Below are positions 27,195 through 34,300 of a stretch of DNA of 64,000 nt, in pieces (within the stretch, counting starts at the first letter, position 1; each line of letters opens with the position of its first letter). This stretch comes from VRUE01 sp963807425 (GTDB lineage: Bacteria > Actinomycetota > Thermoleophilia > Solirubrobacterales > 70-9). The position numbers and the translations under genes are program-made. The stretch spans positions 1-64,000 of the forward strand of contig CAWEBZ010000012.1 of NCBI GenBank assembly GCA_963807425.1. Reading direction: 5' to 3'. Below the pieces are notes generated by a model. That model saw only the letters and a program-made list of their open reading frames with translations. It had not been told where the DNA came from and searched no databases.

Positions 27195-28429
27195 CGGCTC
27201 GGTGAGCGCAGTGCCCCCCGGGCCTGGAGGGCGAGCGTGCGTGGCAGGGCCCTGGCGAACATCTGCGACGGCTTGATCTGGCGCGTGCCATAGGCCTCGA
27301 CCGCCATCGCCACCTTCTCGTCACGGGCGGCGGCGGCCATCATCGCCCGTTCACCGGGGCGCATGCGGCGGCCGGTCGCGTAGTCGTTGATCAGGAAGGT
27401 GTGGCCGCGCAGCTCTCGCCGGTGCTTGCGGCGGTAGCGGGCGAGCCCTTGCTGCAGTGGCTCGACGCCCCGCAGGGCGGGGGCGACGCTGTCGGCGAGC
27501 CACTCGCCGGACTGGAAGGCCCAGCCGCAGCCGATGCCGAAGAGTGGATCGACGGCAAGCGCCGCGTCGCCGACCAGGGCAAGTCCGGGCGCCACCGGGA
27601 CGCGGACGCGATTGGGCATCTCCAGCTTGCCGAGCATCGGGCCGACCCAGCGTGCGTCGCGAATTTGCGGTGCGTCCGGGAGCGCGGCGATGTGGGAGAT
27701 CAGCGCCGCTTTCGGGTCGCGCTTGAACTCCGGTAGGCGGTCCTTGGTCAGCATCGCGACATAGAGGACGAGACCCTCATCAGTGGGGAATTCGGCGCCG
27801 ACCTGGGGATCGAGCAGCCAAAGCCTGCTGGCCCGCTCGCTCGGGTTCGCGCCTTCGAAGTAGGCGCCGTAGGCGAAGCGCCCGTGTGGCCGCGTCCTGG
27901 CGCGCACGCCGGCGAGCTTGGCGACCTGCGACTCGCGGCCATCGGCTCCAATCGTGAGCCTGGCTCGCAGAACCGACTCCGAGCCATCACGAGAGCTGAC
28001 CACGACGCCGCCGATCCCGTCTTCGTTCAGGATCAGACGGTCGGCGGTCTGGCCGAGGAGAAGCTCGACGCCCGGGGTGCTTGCTGCCATGTCTCGCACC
28101 AGTGGGTCGAGCCGCTCGCGGCGAAGGTTCACTCCTGGTTTGGTCTGGCTGGGCGGTGACTGGATCCAGCCGCCCGGCGTCCAGATCCGGGCGGGCGTCA
28201 GCAGCGCACCCGCGCCCAGCATCTCGTCGAGCAACCCAAGGCGCTCGAGCGTGGGCACCGCCGAGGCTTGGATGAAGTGTGAGCAGAGGCGCTTGAAGGC
28301 CTTCGGATCGGGCTGCTTCTCCACCAGCGCAACCCGGGCGCCTGCACGGCCAAGCAGGATCGCCGTCGTGCAGCCCGCAAGGCTGGCGCCGACGATCACC
28401 GCGTCGTATTCCGCGGCCCTTGCGTTCAT
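27191..28429 (-). CDS. FAD-dependent oxidoreductase of the geranylgeranyl-reductase/PHBH fold
   Basis: A 412-residue flavoprotein. The N-terminal FAD ADP-binding motif is VIVGASLAGCTTAILLGRAGARVALVEK (residues about 10-37). The second motif, TIGADGRESQVAKLAG, is near 160, and the flavin-closing motif GDAALAVDPLFGIGCGWAFQSG is near 300. This layout is shared by geranylgeranyl reductases, halogenases and aromatic hydroxylases. The substrate cannot be assigned. Location beside dxr, uppS and ispG makes an isoprenoid substrate possible (inference). Its stop codon overlaps the rseP stop in the shared CTAG. Confidence 0.85.
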   Translation of the reverse strand: MNARAAEYDAVIVGASLAGCTTAILLGRAGARVALVEKQPDPKAFKRLCSHFIQASAVPTLERLGLLDEMLGAGALLTPARIWTPGGWIQSPPSQTKPGVNLRRERLDPLVRDMAASTPGVELLLGQTADRLILNEDGIGGVVVSSRDGSESVLRARLTIGADGRESQVAKLAGVRARTRPHGRFAYGAYFEGANPSERASRLWLLDPQVGAEFPTDEGLVLYVAMLTKDRLPEFKRDPKAALISHIAALPDAPQIRDARWVGPMLGKLEMPNRVRVPVAPGLALVGDAALAVDPLFGIGCGWAFQSGEWLADSVAPALRGVEPLQQGLARYRRKHRRELRGHTFLINDYATGRRMRPGERAMMAAAARDEKVAMAVEAYGTRQIKPSQMFARALPRTLALQARGALRSPSR

Positions 28430-28436
28430 GGGAAAG

Positions 28437-28442
28437 AAGGTA
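28437..28442 (-). promoter_or_regulatory. putative leaderless -10 box of the FAD reductase
   Basis: TACCTT on the minus strand, 7 nt before the ATG at 28429. Confidence 0.45.
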
Positions 28443-28444
28443 GT

Positions 28445-28500
28445 GGACTTTCGCCGTGACCCTGACCGAAAAGAGTTAACGGACTTTTGTGGTGATCCTG
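28445..28500 (+). repeat. imperfect 20-bp direct repeat in the FAD reductase / ispG divergent region
   Basis: GGACTTTCGCCGTGACCCTG at 28445-28464 and GGACTTTTGTGGTGATCCTG at 28481-28500 match at 15 of 20 positions with 36-bp periodicity. It lies between two divergent promoters and could be a regulator site. Its function is unknown. Confidence 0.45.
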
Positions 28501-28552
28501 CATACGACGCTTCGCAGCGGCAGGTTCAACTCGGGGCGCAGACCCCTCTCGC

Positions 28553-28558
28553 TAGGCT
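28553..28558 (+). promoter_or_regulatory. putative leaderless -10 box of ispG
   Basis: TAGGCT followed after 6 nt by codon ATC (28565), which is in frame with ispG and begins the conserved N-terminal strand. Confidence 0.45.
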
Positions 28559-28597
28559 TGCGATATCGCTTCCAAGCGCCAGATATTCGTCGGCGGC

Positions 28598-29818
28598 GTG
28601 CCGATTGGCGGTGGCGCCCCGGTCGCCGTGCAGACGATGACCAAGACCGAGACCGCCAATCTGGCGGCGACGATGGAGCAGATCCGCAAGGTCGCCGACG
28701 CCGGCGCTGACATCGTCCGGGTCGCGGTGCCCCGGGACGACGACGTCGAGGCGCTGAAGACGATCGTCAAGGACTCGCCGATCCCGGTGATCGCCGACAT
28801 CCACTTCAACCACACCCTGGCACTGAAGGCGATCGACGCCGGCGCCCACTGCATCCGCCTCAACCCGGGCAACATCGGCGGCCGTGAGAAGGTCGCCGAG
28901 GTCGCCGAGAAGGCGACCGCGGCTGGCGTGCCGATGCGGATCGGCGTCAACTCCGGCTCGCTGCCCAAGCACCTGCACGCGCTCGAGCGCGAGAACCCGG
29001 TCGAGGCCCTGGTCGCCGCCGCGGTCGAGTTCGTCGAGCTGATGGAGGGCCTCGACTTCGAGAACTTCAAGGTCTCGATCAAGTCGACCAACGTCCCCAA
29101 CACGATCGCCGCCAACCGGCTCCTGGCCGAGAAGATTCCCTACCCGCTGCACCTGGGGATCACCGAGGCTGGCACCAAGTGGTCGGGCTCGCTGAAGTCC
29201 TCGGTCGGCCTCGGCACCCTGCTGGCCGATGGGATCGGCGACACGATCCGGATCAGCCTCTCGACCTTTCACGCCGAGGAGGAGGTGAAGGTCGCCTGGG
29301 AGATCCTCAAGGCGCTGCAGCTGCGCGAGCGCGGCCCGGTGCTGATCGCCTGCCCGACCTGCGGTCGCCTCCAGTTCGACATGGACTCGGTCGTCGCCGA
29401 GATCGAGCAGCGGCTGGAAGCCTATGCCGAGCCGATCGAGGTCGCCGTCTTGGGCTGTGCCGTGAACGGGATCGGCGAGGCCTCTCACGCCGACTTCGGC
29501 ATCGCCGGAGCCAAGAACGAGGGCCTGATCTACGCGCACGGCAAGCCGCTGCGCAAGGTTCCGCAGGCGACGCTCGTCGATGTTCTCTTCGAGGAGATCG
29601 ACAAGTCGCTGGACCGGGGCGGGGTGGAGTTCGACGAGAACGAGTCGCGCGAGGGGGCGGCCTGGCTGGCGAAGATCGAGGAGGAAAACGCCGGTGAACT
29701 GACGCCGGAGAAGATTGCGCGGATGGAGCACGAAGCGGCTGAAAAGGGGGAGTCCGACAAGGTGCTCCTCGATGAGGAGGCGTCTCCTACGGCGGGGCGG
29801 CGGTTCACCCGCGCCTGA
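28598..29818 (+). CDS. ispG: 4-hydroxy-3-methylbut-2-enyl diphosphate synthase
   Basis: IspG converts MEcPP to HMBPP with a [4Fe-4S] cluster in the MEP pathway. The TIM-barrel part includes VPIGGGAPVAVQTMTKTET, VRVAVPRDDDVEAL, IADIHFNH and RLNPGNIG. The cluster ligands are in CPTCGR and VLGCAVNGIGEA, followed by the conserved Glu. GTG at 28598 is the first ordinary start (406 residues). However, homology seems to reach back to SKRQIFVGG encoded from 28565, where the codon is ATC preceded by a TAGGCT box. The true start is therefore probably 28565, either a rare AUC start or a miscalled ATG. The C-terminus is extended and Glu-rich. Confidence 0.92.
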   Translation: MPIGGGAPVAVQTMTKTETANLAATMEQIRKVADAGADIVRVAVPRDDDVEALKTIVKDSPIPVIADIHFNHTLALKAIDAGAHCIRLNPGNIGGREKVAEVAEKATAAGVPMRIGVNSGSLPKHLHALERENPVEALVAAAVEFVELMEGLDFENFKVSIKSTNVPNTIAANRLLAEKIPYPLHLGITEAGTKWSGSLKSSVGLGTLLADGIGDTIRISLSTFHAEEEVKVAWEILKALQLRERGPVLIACPTCGRLQFDMDSVVAEIEQRLEAYAEPIEVAVLGCAVNGIGEASHADFGIAGAKNEGLIYAHGKPLRKVPQATLVDVLFEEIDKSLDRGGVEFDENESREGAAWLAKIEEENAGELTPEKIARMEHEAAEKGESDKVLLDEEASPTAGRRFTRA

Positions 29819-29825
29819 GCGGCAG

Positions 29826-29831
29826 TAGGTT
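29826..29831 (+). promoter_or_regulatory. putative leaderless -10 box of proS
   Basis: TAGGTT, 6 nt before the GTG start of proS. There is no ribosome site in between. Confidence 0.5.
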
Positions 29832-29837
29832 TCGGGC

Positions 29838-31526
29838 GTGACCCGACTCAGTCAGACGTTCCTGCCCACTCTCAAGGACGCCCCCGCTGACGCGGAGGCT
29901 GTGTCGCACAAGCTGATGGTGCGGGCGGGGTTGATCCGTCAGCTCGGGGCGGGGCTGTGGAGCTATTTGCCCGCCGGGTTGCGGGCCGAGCGCAAGGTGG
30001 AGGCGATCGTCCGCGAGGAGATGGAGGCGATCGGGTGCCAGGAGATGTTGATGCCTGTCCTTCAGCCTGCTGAGCCCTGGGAGAAGACGGGGCGGTACTC
30101 GATCGACGAGCTGTTCAAGCTCGAGGACCGCAAGGGGTCGCCGATGGTGCTGGCGATGACGCATGAGGAGTGCGTCACCTACCACGTCGCCCGCGAGGTG
30201 CGGTCCTATCGAGACCTGCCGCTGATGCTGTTCCACATCCAGACCAAGGAGCGCGACGAGCCGCGGCCCCGCGCCGGTGTCCTGCGCACGCGGGAGTTCA
30301 CGATGAAGGACGCCTACTCCTTTGACCGCGACGAGGAGGGCCTGGCGCGTTCCTACGAGCTGCAGACGGGTGCCTATGACCGCATCCTCGACCGTTGCGG
30401 GTTGCGCTGGTACCGGGTCGAGTCCGACGTCGGGATGATGGGCGGCTCCGGCGCCCACGAGTACATGGCGCCCTGCCCGGCGGGCGAGAACGAGGTCGCG
30501 CTGGCGCCCGGTTACGCAGCAAACGTCGAGGTCGCCTCGGCGCAGGCGCAGCGAGTGGCGTTGCCACCCCCTCTGCAAGAGCCGGAGCCGGTGAGCACAC
30601 CGGGCTTGGGCAAGGTCGAGGACGTCGCGCCCCATCTCGATCTGCCCGCCGGTGCCTTCATCAAGACGCTGCCGGTAATGGTCGAGGGCCGGGGGATGGT
30701 CGTCGTCCTCATCCGCGGCGACCACCGGCTCAACGAGATCAAGCTGCGCAACGCGCTCGGTGCCGACTTTCGCCAGGCGGGCACGGAGGAGATCGAGGCC
30801 GAGATCGGCCCGGTCGGCTACATCGGCCCGGTCGGCCTGAAGCAGCCGATCGTCAAGGACACAGCGATCGACGGCGATTCTTACGTCAGCGGCGCCAACC
30901 GGCCCGACACCCACCTGAAAGGGATCCAGCCAGGCCGCGATTTCGAGTTCGAAGAGCTCGACGTGCGCACGGTCGAGGCAGGCGACACCGCGCCCGGCGG
31001 TGGCACGATCGAGATCGAGCCGGCGATCGAGGTCGGCAACATCTTCAAGCTCGGCACCCGCTATTCGGAGCCGCTCGGTGCCACCTACCTCGATGACGGC
31101 GGGGTGGAGCGACCGATCGTGATGGGCAGCTACGGAATCGGGCCGGCCCGGATCCTCGCCGCGGCGATCGAGCAGGGCGCCGACGAGCGCGGCATCGTCT
31201 GGCCCGGCGCGATCTCGCCCTGGCAGGTTCACCTGGTCTCCCTGGCGAAGGCGGGAGAGGAGGAGCGAGCTGCCGCCGACCGCCTCTACGAGGAGCTCGG
31301 TGCGGAGGGCATCGAGGTGCTCTACGACGACCGCGACGCCGGACCGGGGGAGAAGCTGACCGACGCGGAGCTGCTCGGCTGCCCGCTGCGGATCGTCGCT
31401 GGCCGCCGCGGCCTCGCCGAGGGCGTTGTCGAGGCAAGCGAGCGAGCCAGCGGCGCCGAGCACAAGCTTCCCCTGGCGGAGGCGGCCGGCCGGGCGCGGG
31501 ATCTGCTCCGGGCCCTCGATGGCTGA
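29838..31526 (+). CDS. proS: prolyl-tRNA synthetase, bacterial type
   Basis: ProS charges tRNA-Pro. The 562 residues show the class II core. Motif 1 is around GAGLWSYLPAGLRAERKVEAIVREEM. Motif 2 is in RTREFTMKDAYSFDRD. The YbaK-like editing insertion is at about 225-380 (FIKTLPVMVEGRG...IRGDHRLNEIKL). Motif 3 is MGSYGIGPARILAA, and the anticodon-binding domain runs to the end (VLYDDRDAGPGEKLTDAELLGCP). The editing domain marks the bacterial rather than eukaryote-like form. GTG start. Confidence 0.95.
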   Translation: MTRLSQTFLPTLKDAPADAEAVSHKLMVRAGLIRQLGAGLWSYLPAGLRAERKVEAIVREEMEAIGCQEMLMPVLQPAEPWEKTGRYSIDELFKLEDRKGSPMVLAMTHEECVTYHVAREVRSYRDLPLMLFHIQTKERDEPRPRAGVLRTREFTMKDAYSFDRDEEGLARSYELQTGAYDRILDRCGLRWYRVESDVGMMGGSGAHEYMAPCPAGENEVALAPGYAANVEVASAQAQRVALPPPLQEPEPVSTPGLGKVEDVAPHLDLPAGAFIKTLPVMVEGRGMVVVLIRGDHRLNEIKLRNALGADFRQAGTEEIEAEIGPVGYIGPVGLKQPIVKDTAIDGDSYVSGANRPDTHLKGIQPGRDFEFEELDVRTVEAGDTAPGGGTIEIEPAIEVGNIFKLGTRYSEPLGATYLDDGGVERPIVMGSYGIGPARILAAAIEQGADERGIVWPGAISPWQVHLVSLAKAGEEERAAADRLYEELGAEGIEVLYDDRDAGPGEKLTDAELLGCPLRIVAGRRGLAEGVVEASERASGAEHKLPLAEAAGRARDLLRALDG

Positions 31527-32160
31527 CTCTGCCCCCTTCGGTCGCGGCCGCATCCGCCGTCTCTTCGGCCTCGATCGCAGTGGCCCACCGCCGCGCCAGA
31601 CTCGCAAGGGCGAGCCGCTCAACCCATGGACGCTGCCCAATTTGGTCGGCTACATACGGCTCGCGGCGCTGCCGCTCTTCCTCTATCTCGCCTTCGAATC
31701 GGACGACGGCCGCAGTGTCGCCGCGGCGGCCGTCTTCTGGCTGATCTCAGCCGGCGATTACCTCGACGGCTTCCTCGCCCGCGTCACCGGCCAGTACAGC
31801 CGCCTCGGGGCGATGCTCGACCCGCTCGTCGACCGGCTCACGATCCTCTCCGGCGCGATCGTCTGCTGGCACTTCGAGCTGCTGCCGCGCTGGGCGCTGG
31901 CCCTGCTCGCCGCTCGCGAGGTGGCGATGCTGCTCCTCGCCCAGTACGGGCTGCGCCACGGGGTCGAGATCCGCGTCAACTGGCCGGGCAGGATCTCGGT
32001 CTTCCCGATCATGGGTGGGATCTTCTTTGCCCTGCTCTTCGACGGCTGGGTGCCGGCGGCGCTGCTCATAGTCGGCCTCGTGCTGGCGATCGTCGCCACC
32101 GTGCTCTACGCCCAGGTCGGAATCCGCGAAGCGCGTCAGGCCCACACCCCCCAACGCTGA
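31519..32160 (+). CDS. CDP-alcohol phosphatidyltransferase (PgsA-like)
   Basis: A membrane enzyme that exchanges CMP of a CDP-lipid for an alcohol such as glycerol 3-phosphate, inositol phosphate or cardiolipin precursor. ATG at 31519, overlapping the proS stop, gives 213 residues. A basic N-terminus to about 35 is followed by TLPNLVGYIRL. The complete catalytic motif D-x2-DG-x2-AR-x8-G-x3-D-x3-D is present in GDYLDGFLARVTGQYSRLGAMLDPLVDR (split here only for description). About five hydrophobic helices are present. Which alcohol is used is not decided by sequence. Confidence 0.88.
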   Translation: MADSAPFGRGRIRRLFGLDRSGPPPRQTRKGEPLNPWTLPNLVGYIRLAALPLFLYLAFESDDGRSVAAAAVFWLISAGDYLDGFLARVTGQYSRLGAMLDPLVDRLTILSGAIVCWHFELLPRWALALLAAREVAMLLLAQYGLRHGVEIRVNWPGRISVFPIMGGIFFALLFDGWVPAALLIVGLVLAIVATVLYAQVGIREARQAHTPQR

Positions 32161-32202
32161 CTTCGCCTTTCGTCGCCCTATCCGCGACTAAACACGAAGT
32201 CA
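32158..32202. repeat. intergenic hairpin H2 after pgsA-like gene
   Basis: Arms TGACTTCG / CGAAGTCA (32158-32165, 32195-32202) with an inner TCGC/GCGA pair. The left arm includes the stop codon of the upstream gene. The central 26 nt align with hairpin H1 (13362-13402) at 20 of 26 positions, with paired substitutions. No T-tract is present. Confidence 0.7.
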
Positions 32203-32237
32203 CCGGGTGCAAGAGCACGGCCAGGCTCGGATAAACC

Positions 32238-32277
32238 TTCAACCTTCGGTTGAACCTTTGGCTGAGCGACCTATAAT
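32238..32277 (+). promoter_or_regulatory. sigma70-like promoter of the RsiG-like gene with overlapping inverted repeat
   Basis: -35 TTGAAC (32250-32255), 16-nt spacer, -10 TATAAT (32272-32277), then a leader of about 50 nt with AAGGAGCG before the ATG. A perfect 7-bp inverted repeat TTCAACC-TTC-GGTTGAA (32238-32254) covers the -35, an arrangement typical of a repressor operator. It is the best consensus promoter seen in the window. Confidence 0.7.
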
Positions 32278-32327
32278 CGTTCGCAGCGGCCAACTGGAGG
32301 CCAACACACCGCAAGGCAAGGAGCGAG

Positions 32328-32597
32328 ATGGAGGACACTTTTCCCGATCTCGGTTCGCTCAGCGACGAAGAGCTGAAGAACCTGATCGACAAGCTGACCG
32401 AGGAGGAGAACGAGATCTCCTTCAAACGGCGCGTCCTGCACGGCAAGATCGACATCCTCCGGGCGGAGCTGGTCAACCGGCTGCGCTCGAAGCGGGAGCA
32501 GGGTGAGTCGCTGTTCTCCGGCGATGACGTGCAGCAACTCACGGAGATCCTCGCCGGTAAGGCGCAGACCCCTCCTGAGGACGAGCCGGCCGCCTGA
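32328..32597 (+). CDS. RsiG-family protein (putative c-di-GMP-binding anti-sigma factor)
   Basis: An 89-residue, mostly helical protein. The second helix contains Glu-x3-Ser-x2-Arg-x3-His-x3-Asp within EENEISFKRRVLHGKID. This is the RsiG c-di-GMP signature E-x3-S-x2-R-x3-Q-x3-D with Gln replaced by His. Streptomyces RsiG carries two such helices and holds the WhiG sigma factor when c-di-GMP is bound. Single-motif forms that dimerise are known in deep-branching actinobacteria (Rubrobacter). Here one motif is seen, so a homodimer is expected. No sigma gene lies beside it. The neighbours are FHA and MerR genes. Confidence 0.65.
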   Translation: MEDTFPDLGSLSDEELKNLIDKLTEEENEISFKRRVLHGKIDILRAELVNRLRSKREQGESLFSGDDVQQLTEILAGKAQTPPEDEPAA

Positions 32598-32610
32598 GCG
32601 GGAGACAGCG

Positions 32611-33084
32611 ATGGCCGTGCACTGTCCCGACTGTGGATTCGCCAACCCCGAGGGCGCCAACTACTGCCAAAAGTGCGGCGCCTTCCTGGGTGGTCCCTCC
32701 GAGGGCGGCGAGGAGCCGACGACGATGACCTACACGGTCGACGACACCGGCGACATGCAGCCGATCGACATCGACGAGGCGGTCGAGCGCAGCGGCGCCG
32801 CGCTGGTGATCCGCTCTGGGGGCGGCAGGGCGGGGGAGAGCTTCACCCTGAGCGAGGACCGGGTCAGCATCGGGCGCAGCCCCGACGCCGGCGTCTTCCT
32901 CGACGACGTCACCGTCTCCCGCAACCACGCCCTCCTGGTGCGCCGCCGCGACGGCCTCTACATCGACGACCTCGGCTCGCTCAACGGCACCTACGTCAAC
33001 CGGCGCCGGATCGAGTCCCACCGGCTCGCCGACGGGGACGAGATTCAGGTCGGCAAGTACAAGCTCAGCTACCTGGAGAAGTGA
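32611..33084 (+). CDS. zinc-ribbon FHA-domain protein, GarA/OdhI-like
   Basis: 157 residues starting at ATG 32611, 13 nt after the previous stop. A zinc ribbon with Cys5, Cys8, Cys19 and Cys22 is followed by a linker containing EEPTTMTY. That linker resembles the ETTS phospho-threonine switch segment of GarA/OdhI. Then comes an FHA domain (about 65-155) with SIGRSPDAGVFLDDVTVSRNHALL and GSLNGTYVNRRRI, the phosphothreonine-binding residues. GarA/OdhI control glutamate/2-oxoglutarate metabolism after Ser/Thr kinase action. The downstream MerR gene is the usual partner in mycobacteria. Confidence 0.82.
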   Translation: MAVHCPDCGFANPEGANYCQKCGAFLGGPSEGGEEPTTMTYTVDDTGDMQPIDIDEAVERSGAALVIRSGGGRAGESFTLSEDRVSIGRSPDAGVFLDDVTVSRNHALLVRRRDGLYIDDLGSLNGTYVNRRRIESHRLADGDEIQVGKYKLSYLEK

Positions 33085-33094
33085 GGATCCTCTG

Positions 33095-33838
33095 ATGGCC
33101 GTATCCGAGCACCAGATCCGCCAGCGCGACTCGCGCCCGCGCAAGGCGCTGACGATCGGCGCCGTCTGCAAGATCCTGCAGAGCGAGTTCGACGACGTCT
33201 CGATCTCGAAGATCCGCTACCTCGAGGACCAGAAGCTGCTTACGCCGCGTCGGACCTCGGGCGGCTACCGCCTCTACAGCCAGTCAGACGTCGAAAGGCT
33301 GCGGACGATCCTGCGCCTGCAGCGCGACGAGTTCCTGCCGCTGCGGGTGATCCGCCAGGAGCTGGCGGCGGGCGGCGACATCGTCGGCACCGGCAGCAGT
33401 GCGGATGGGCGGACCGGCGGCGGCGCGGTGCGGCGGGCGATCCTGGTCAACACTTCCCGCGCCTACCTGACGCTCGAGGAGGTGATCGAGGAGACCGGCG
33501 CCCGCGAGGAGTTGATCGCGGAGCTGGAGAACTTCGGCATCGTCCAGCCCGAGAAACGCGAAGGCAAGACCGTCTACGACGAGACCGACCGCGAAGTGGT
33601 CCGCGCCGCCAACGAGCTCTCACGCTTCGGCGTGGCGGCGCGCAACTTGCGCATCTTCCGCTCCTCCGCTGACCGCGAGGCCAATCTGCTCGAGGCGCTG
33701 CTCGGCCCCTCGCTGCGCTCGCGCAACCCGGACCGGCGCAAGGAGGCCCTGGAGAGCCTGGAGAGCCTGGCCGCGACGGTCAGCCATCTCAAGCACCTCT
33801 TGCTGGTCCGTGACCTGCGCCGCCTCGCTGGCGACTGA
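33095..33838 (+). CDS. MerR-family regulator, FtsR (Rv1828)-like
   Basis: A 247-residue DNA-binding protein with an N-terminal MerR winged helix-turn-helix (about 18-85): LTIGAVCKIL, ISKIRYLEDQKLLTPRRTSGGYRLYSQSDVERL. A Gly/Ala linker follows, then a second helical domain (EEVIEETGAREELIAELENFGIVQPEK) that itself looks like a winged helix. Size and the FHA neighbour match Rv1828/FtsR, a regulator linked to ftsZ expression. GAGGATC lies before the ATG. Confidence 0.8.
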   Translation: MAVSEHQIRQRDSRPRKALTIGAVCKILQSEFDDVSISKIRYLEDQKLLTPRRTSGGYRLYSQSDVERLRTILRLQRDEFLPLRVIRQELAAGGDIVGTGSSADGRTGGGAVRRAILVNTSRAYLTLEEVIEETGAREELIAELENFGIVQPEKREGKTVYDETDREVVRAANELSRFGVAARNLRIFRSSADREANLLEALLGPSLRSRNPDRRKEALESLESLAATVSHLKHLLLVRDLRRLAGD

Positions 33839-33850
33839 CGGCGCGTAACG

Positions 33851-34300
33851 GTGCCGCGAGCAACCCGCCGCAGGACGATCGCCGCGCCGATGGCCGAGGT
33901 CTGGGCCCTGGTCTCCGACCCCTACAGCCTGCCGCGCTGGTGGCCGCGCACCGGACGAGTCGAGAACGTCGAGGGCGGCGGCGGCCCGGGCACCCAGTGG
34001 ACGAAGGTGCTGGAGACCAGCGAGGGTCGCGGGGTGCGCGCCGACTTCCGCTGCGTCGAGGTAGTGGAGGGTGAGCGGTACAGCTGGGAGCAGCAGCTCG
34101 AGGGAACTCCTTTCGAACGCCATCTGCGCGGTTCCGCAGTCGAGATCAGCCTGCGAGGCGAGGACGACGAGACCGAGGTGGCCGTCACCTCGAGTCAGAG
34201 GCTGCGCGGGCTGTCGCGGCTGGGCTCGCCGATCATGGGCCGTGGGCAGGGAGCCTTGATCGACGAAGCACTCGACGGGATCGAGCGGGCACTGACGTGA
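33851..34300 (+). CDS. SRPBCC (polyketide cyclase/START-like) protein
   Basis: 149 residues with GTG start. The start RRTIAAPMAEVWALVSDPYSLPRWWP is the usual N-terminal strand-helix of this lipid- or hydrophobe-binding fold. The family is characterised by a deep cavity and varied functions, so no substrate is assigned. It ends in overlap (4 nt) with the FAD oxidase gene, which suggests a shared pathway or simply coupling. Confidence 0.75.
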   Translation: MPRATRRRTIAAPMAEVWALVSDPYSLPRWWPRTGRVENVEGGGGPGTQWTKVLETSEGRGVRADFRCVEVVEGERYSWEQQLEGTPFERHLRGSAVEISLRGEDDETEVAVTSSQRLRGLSRLGSPIMGRGQGALIDEALDGIERALT

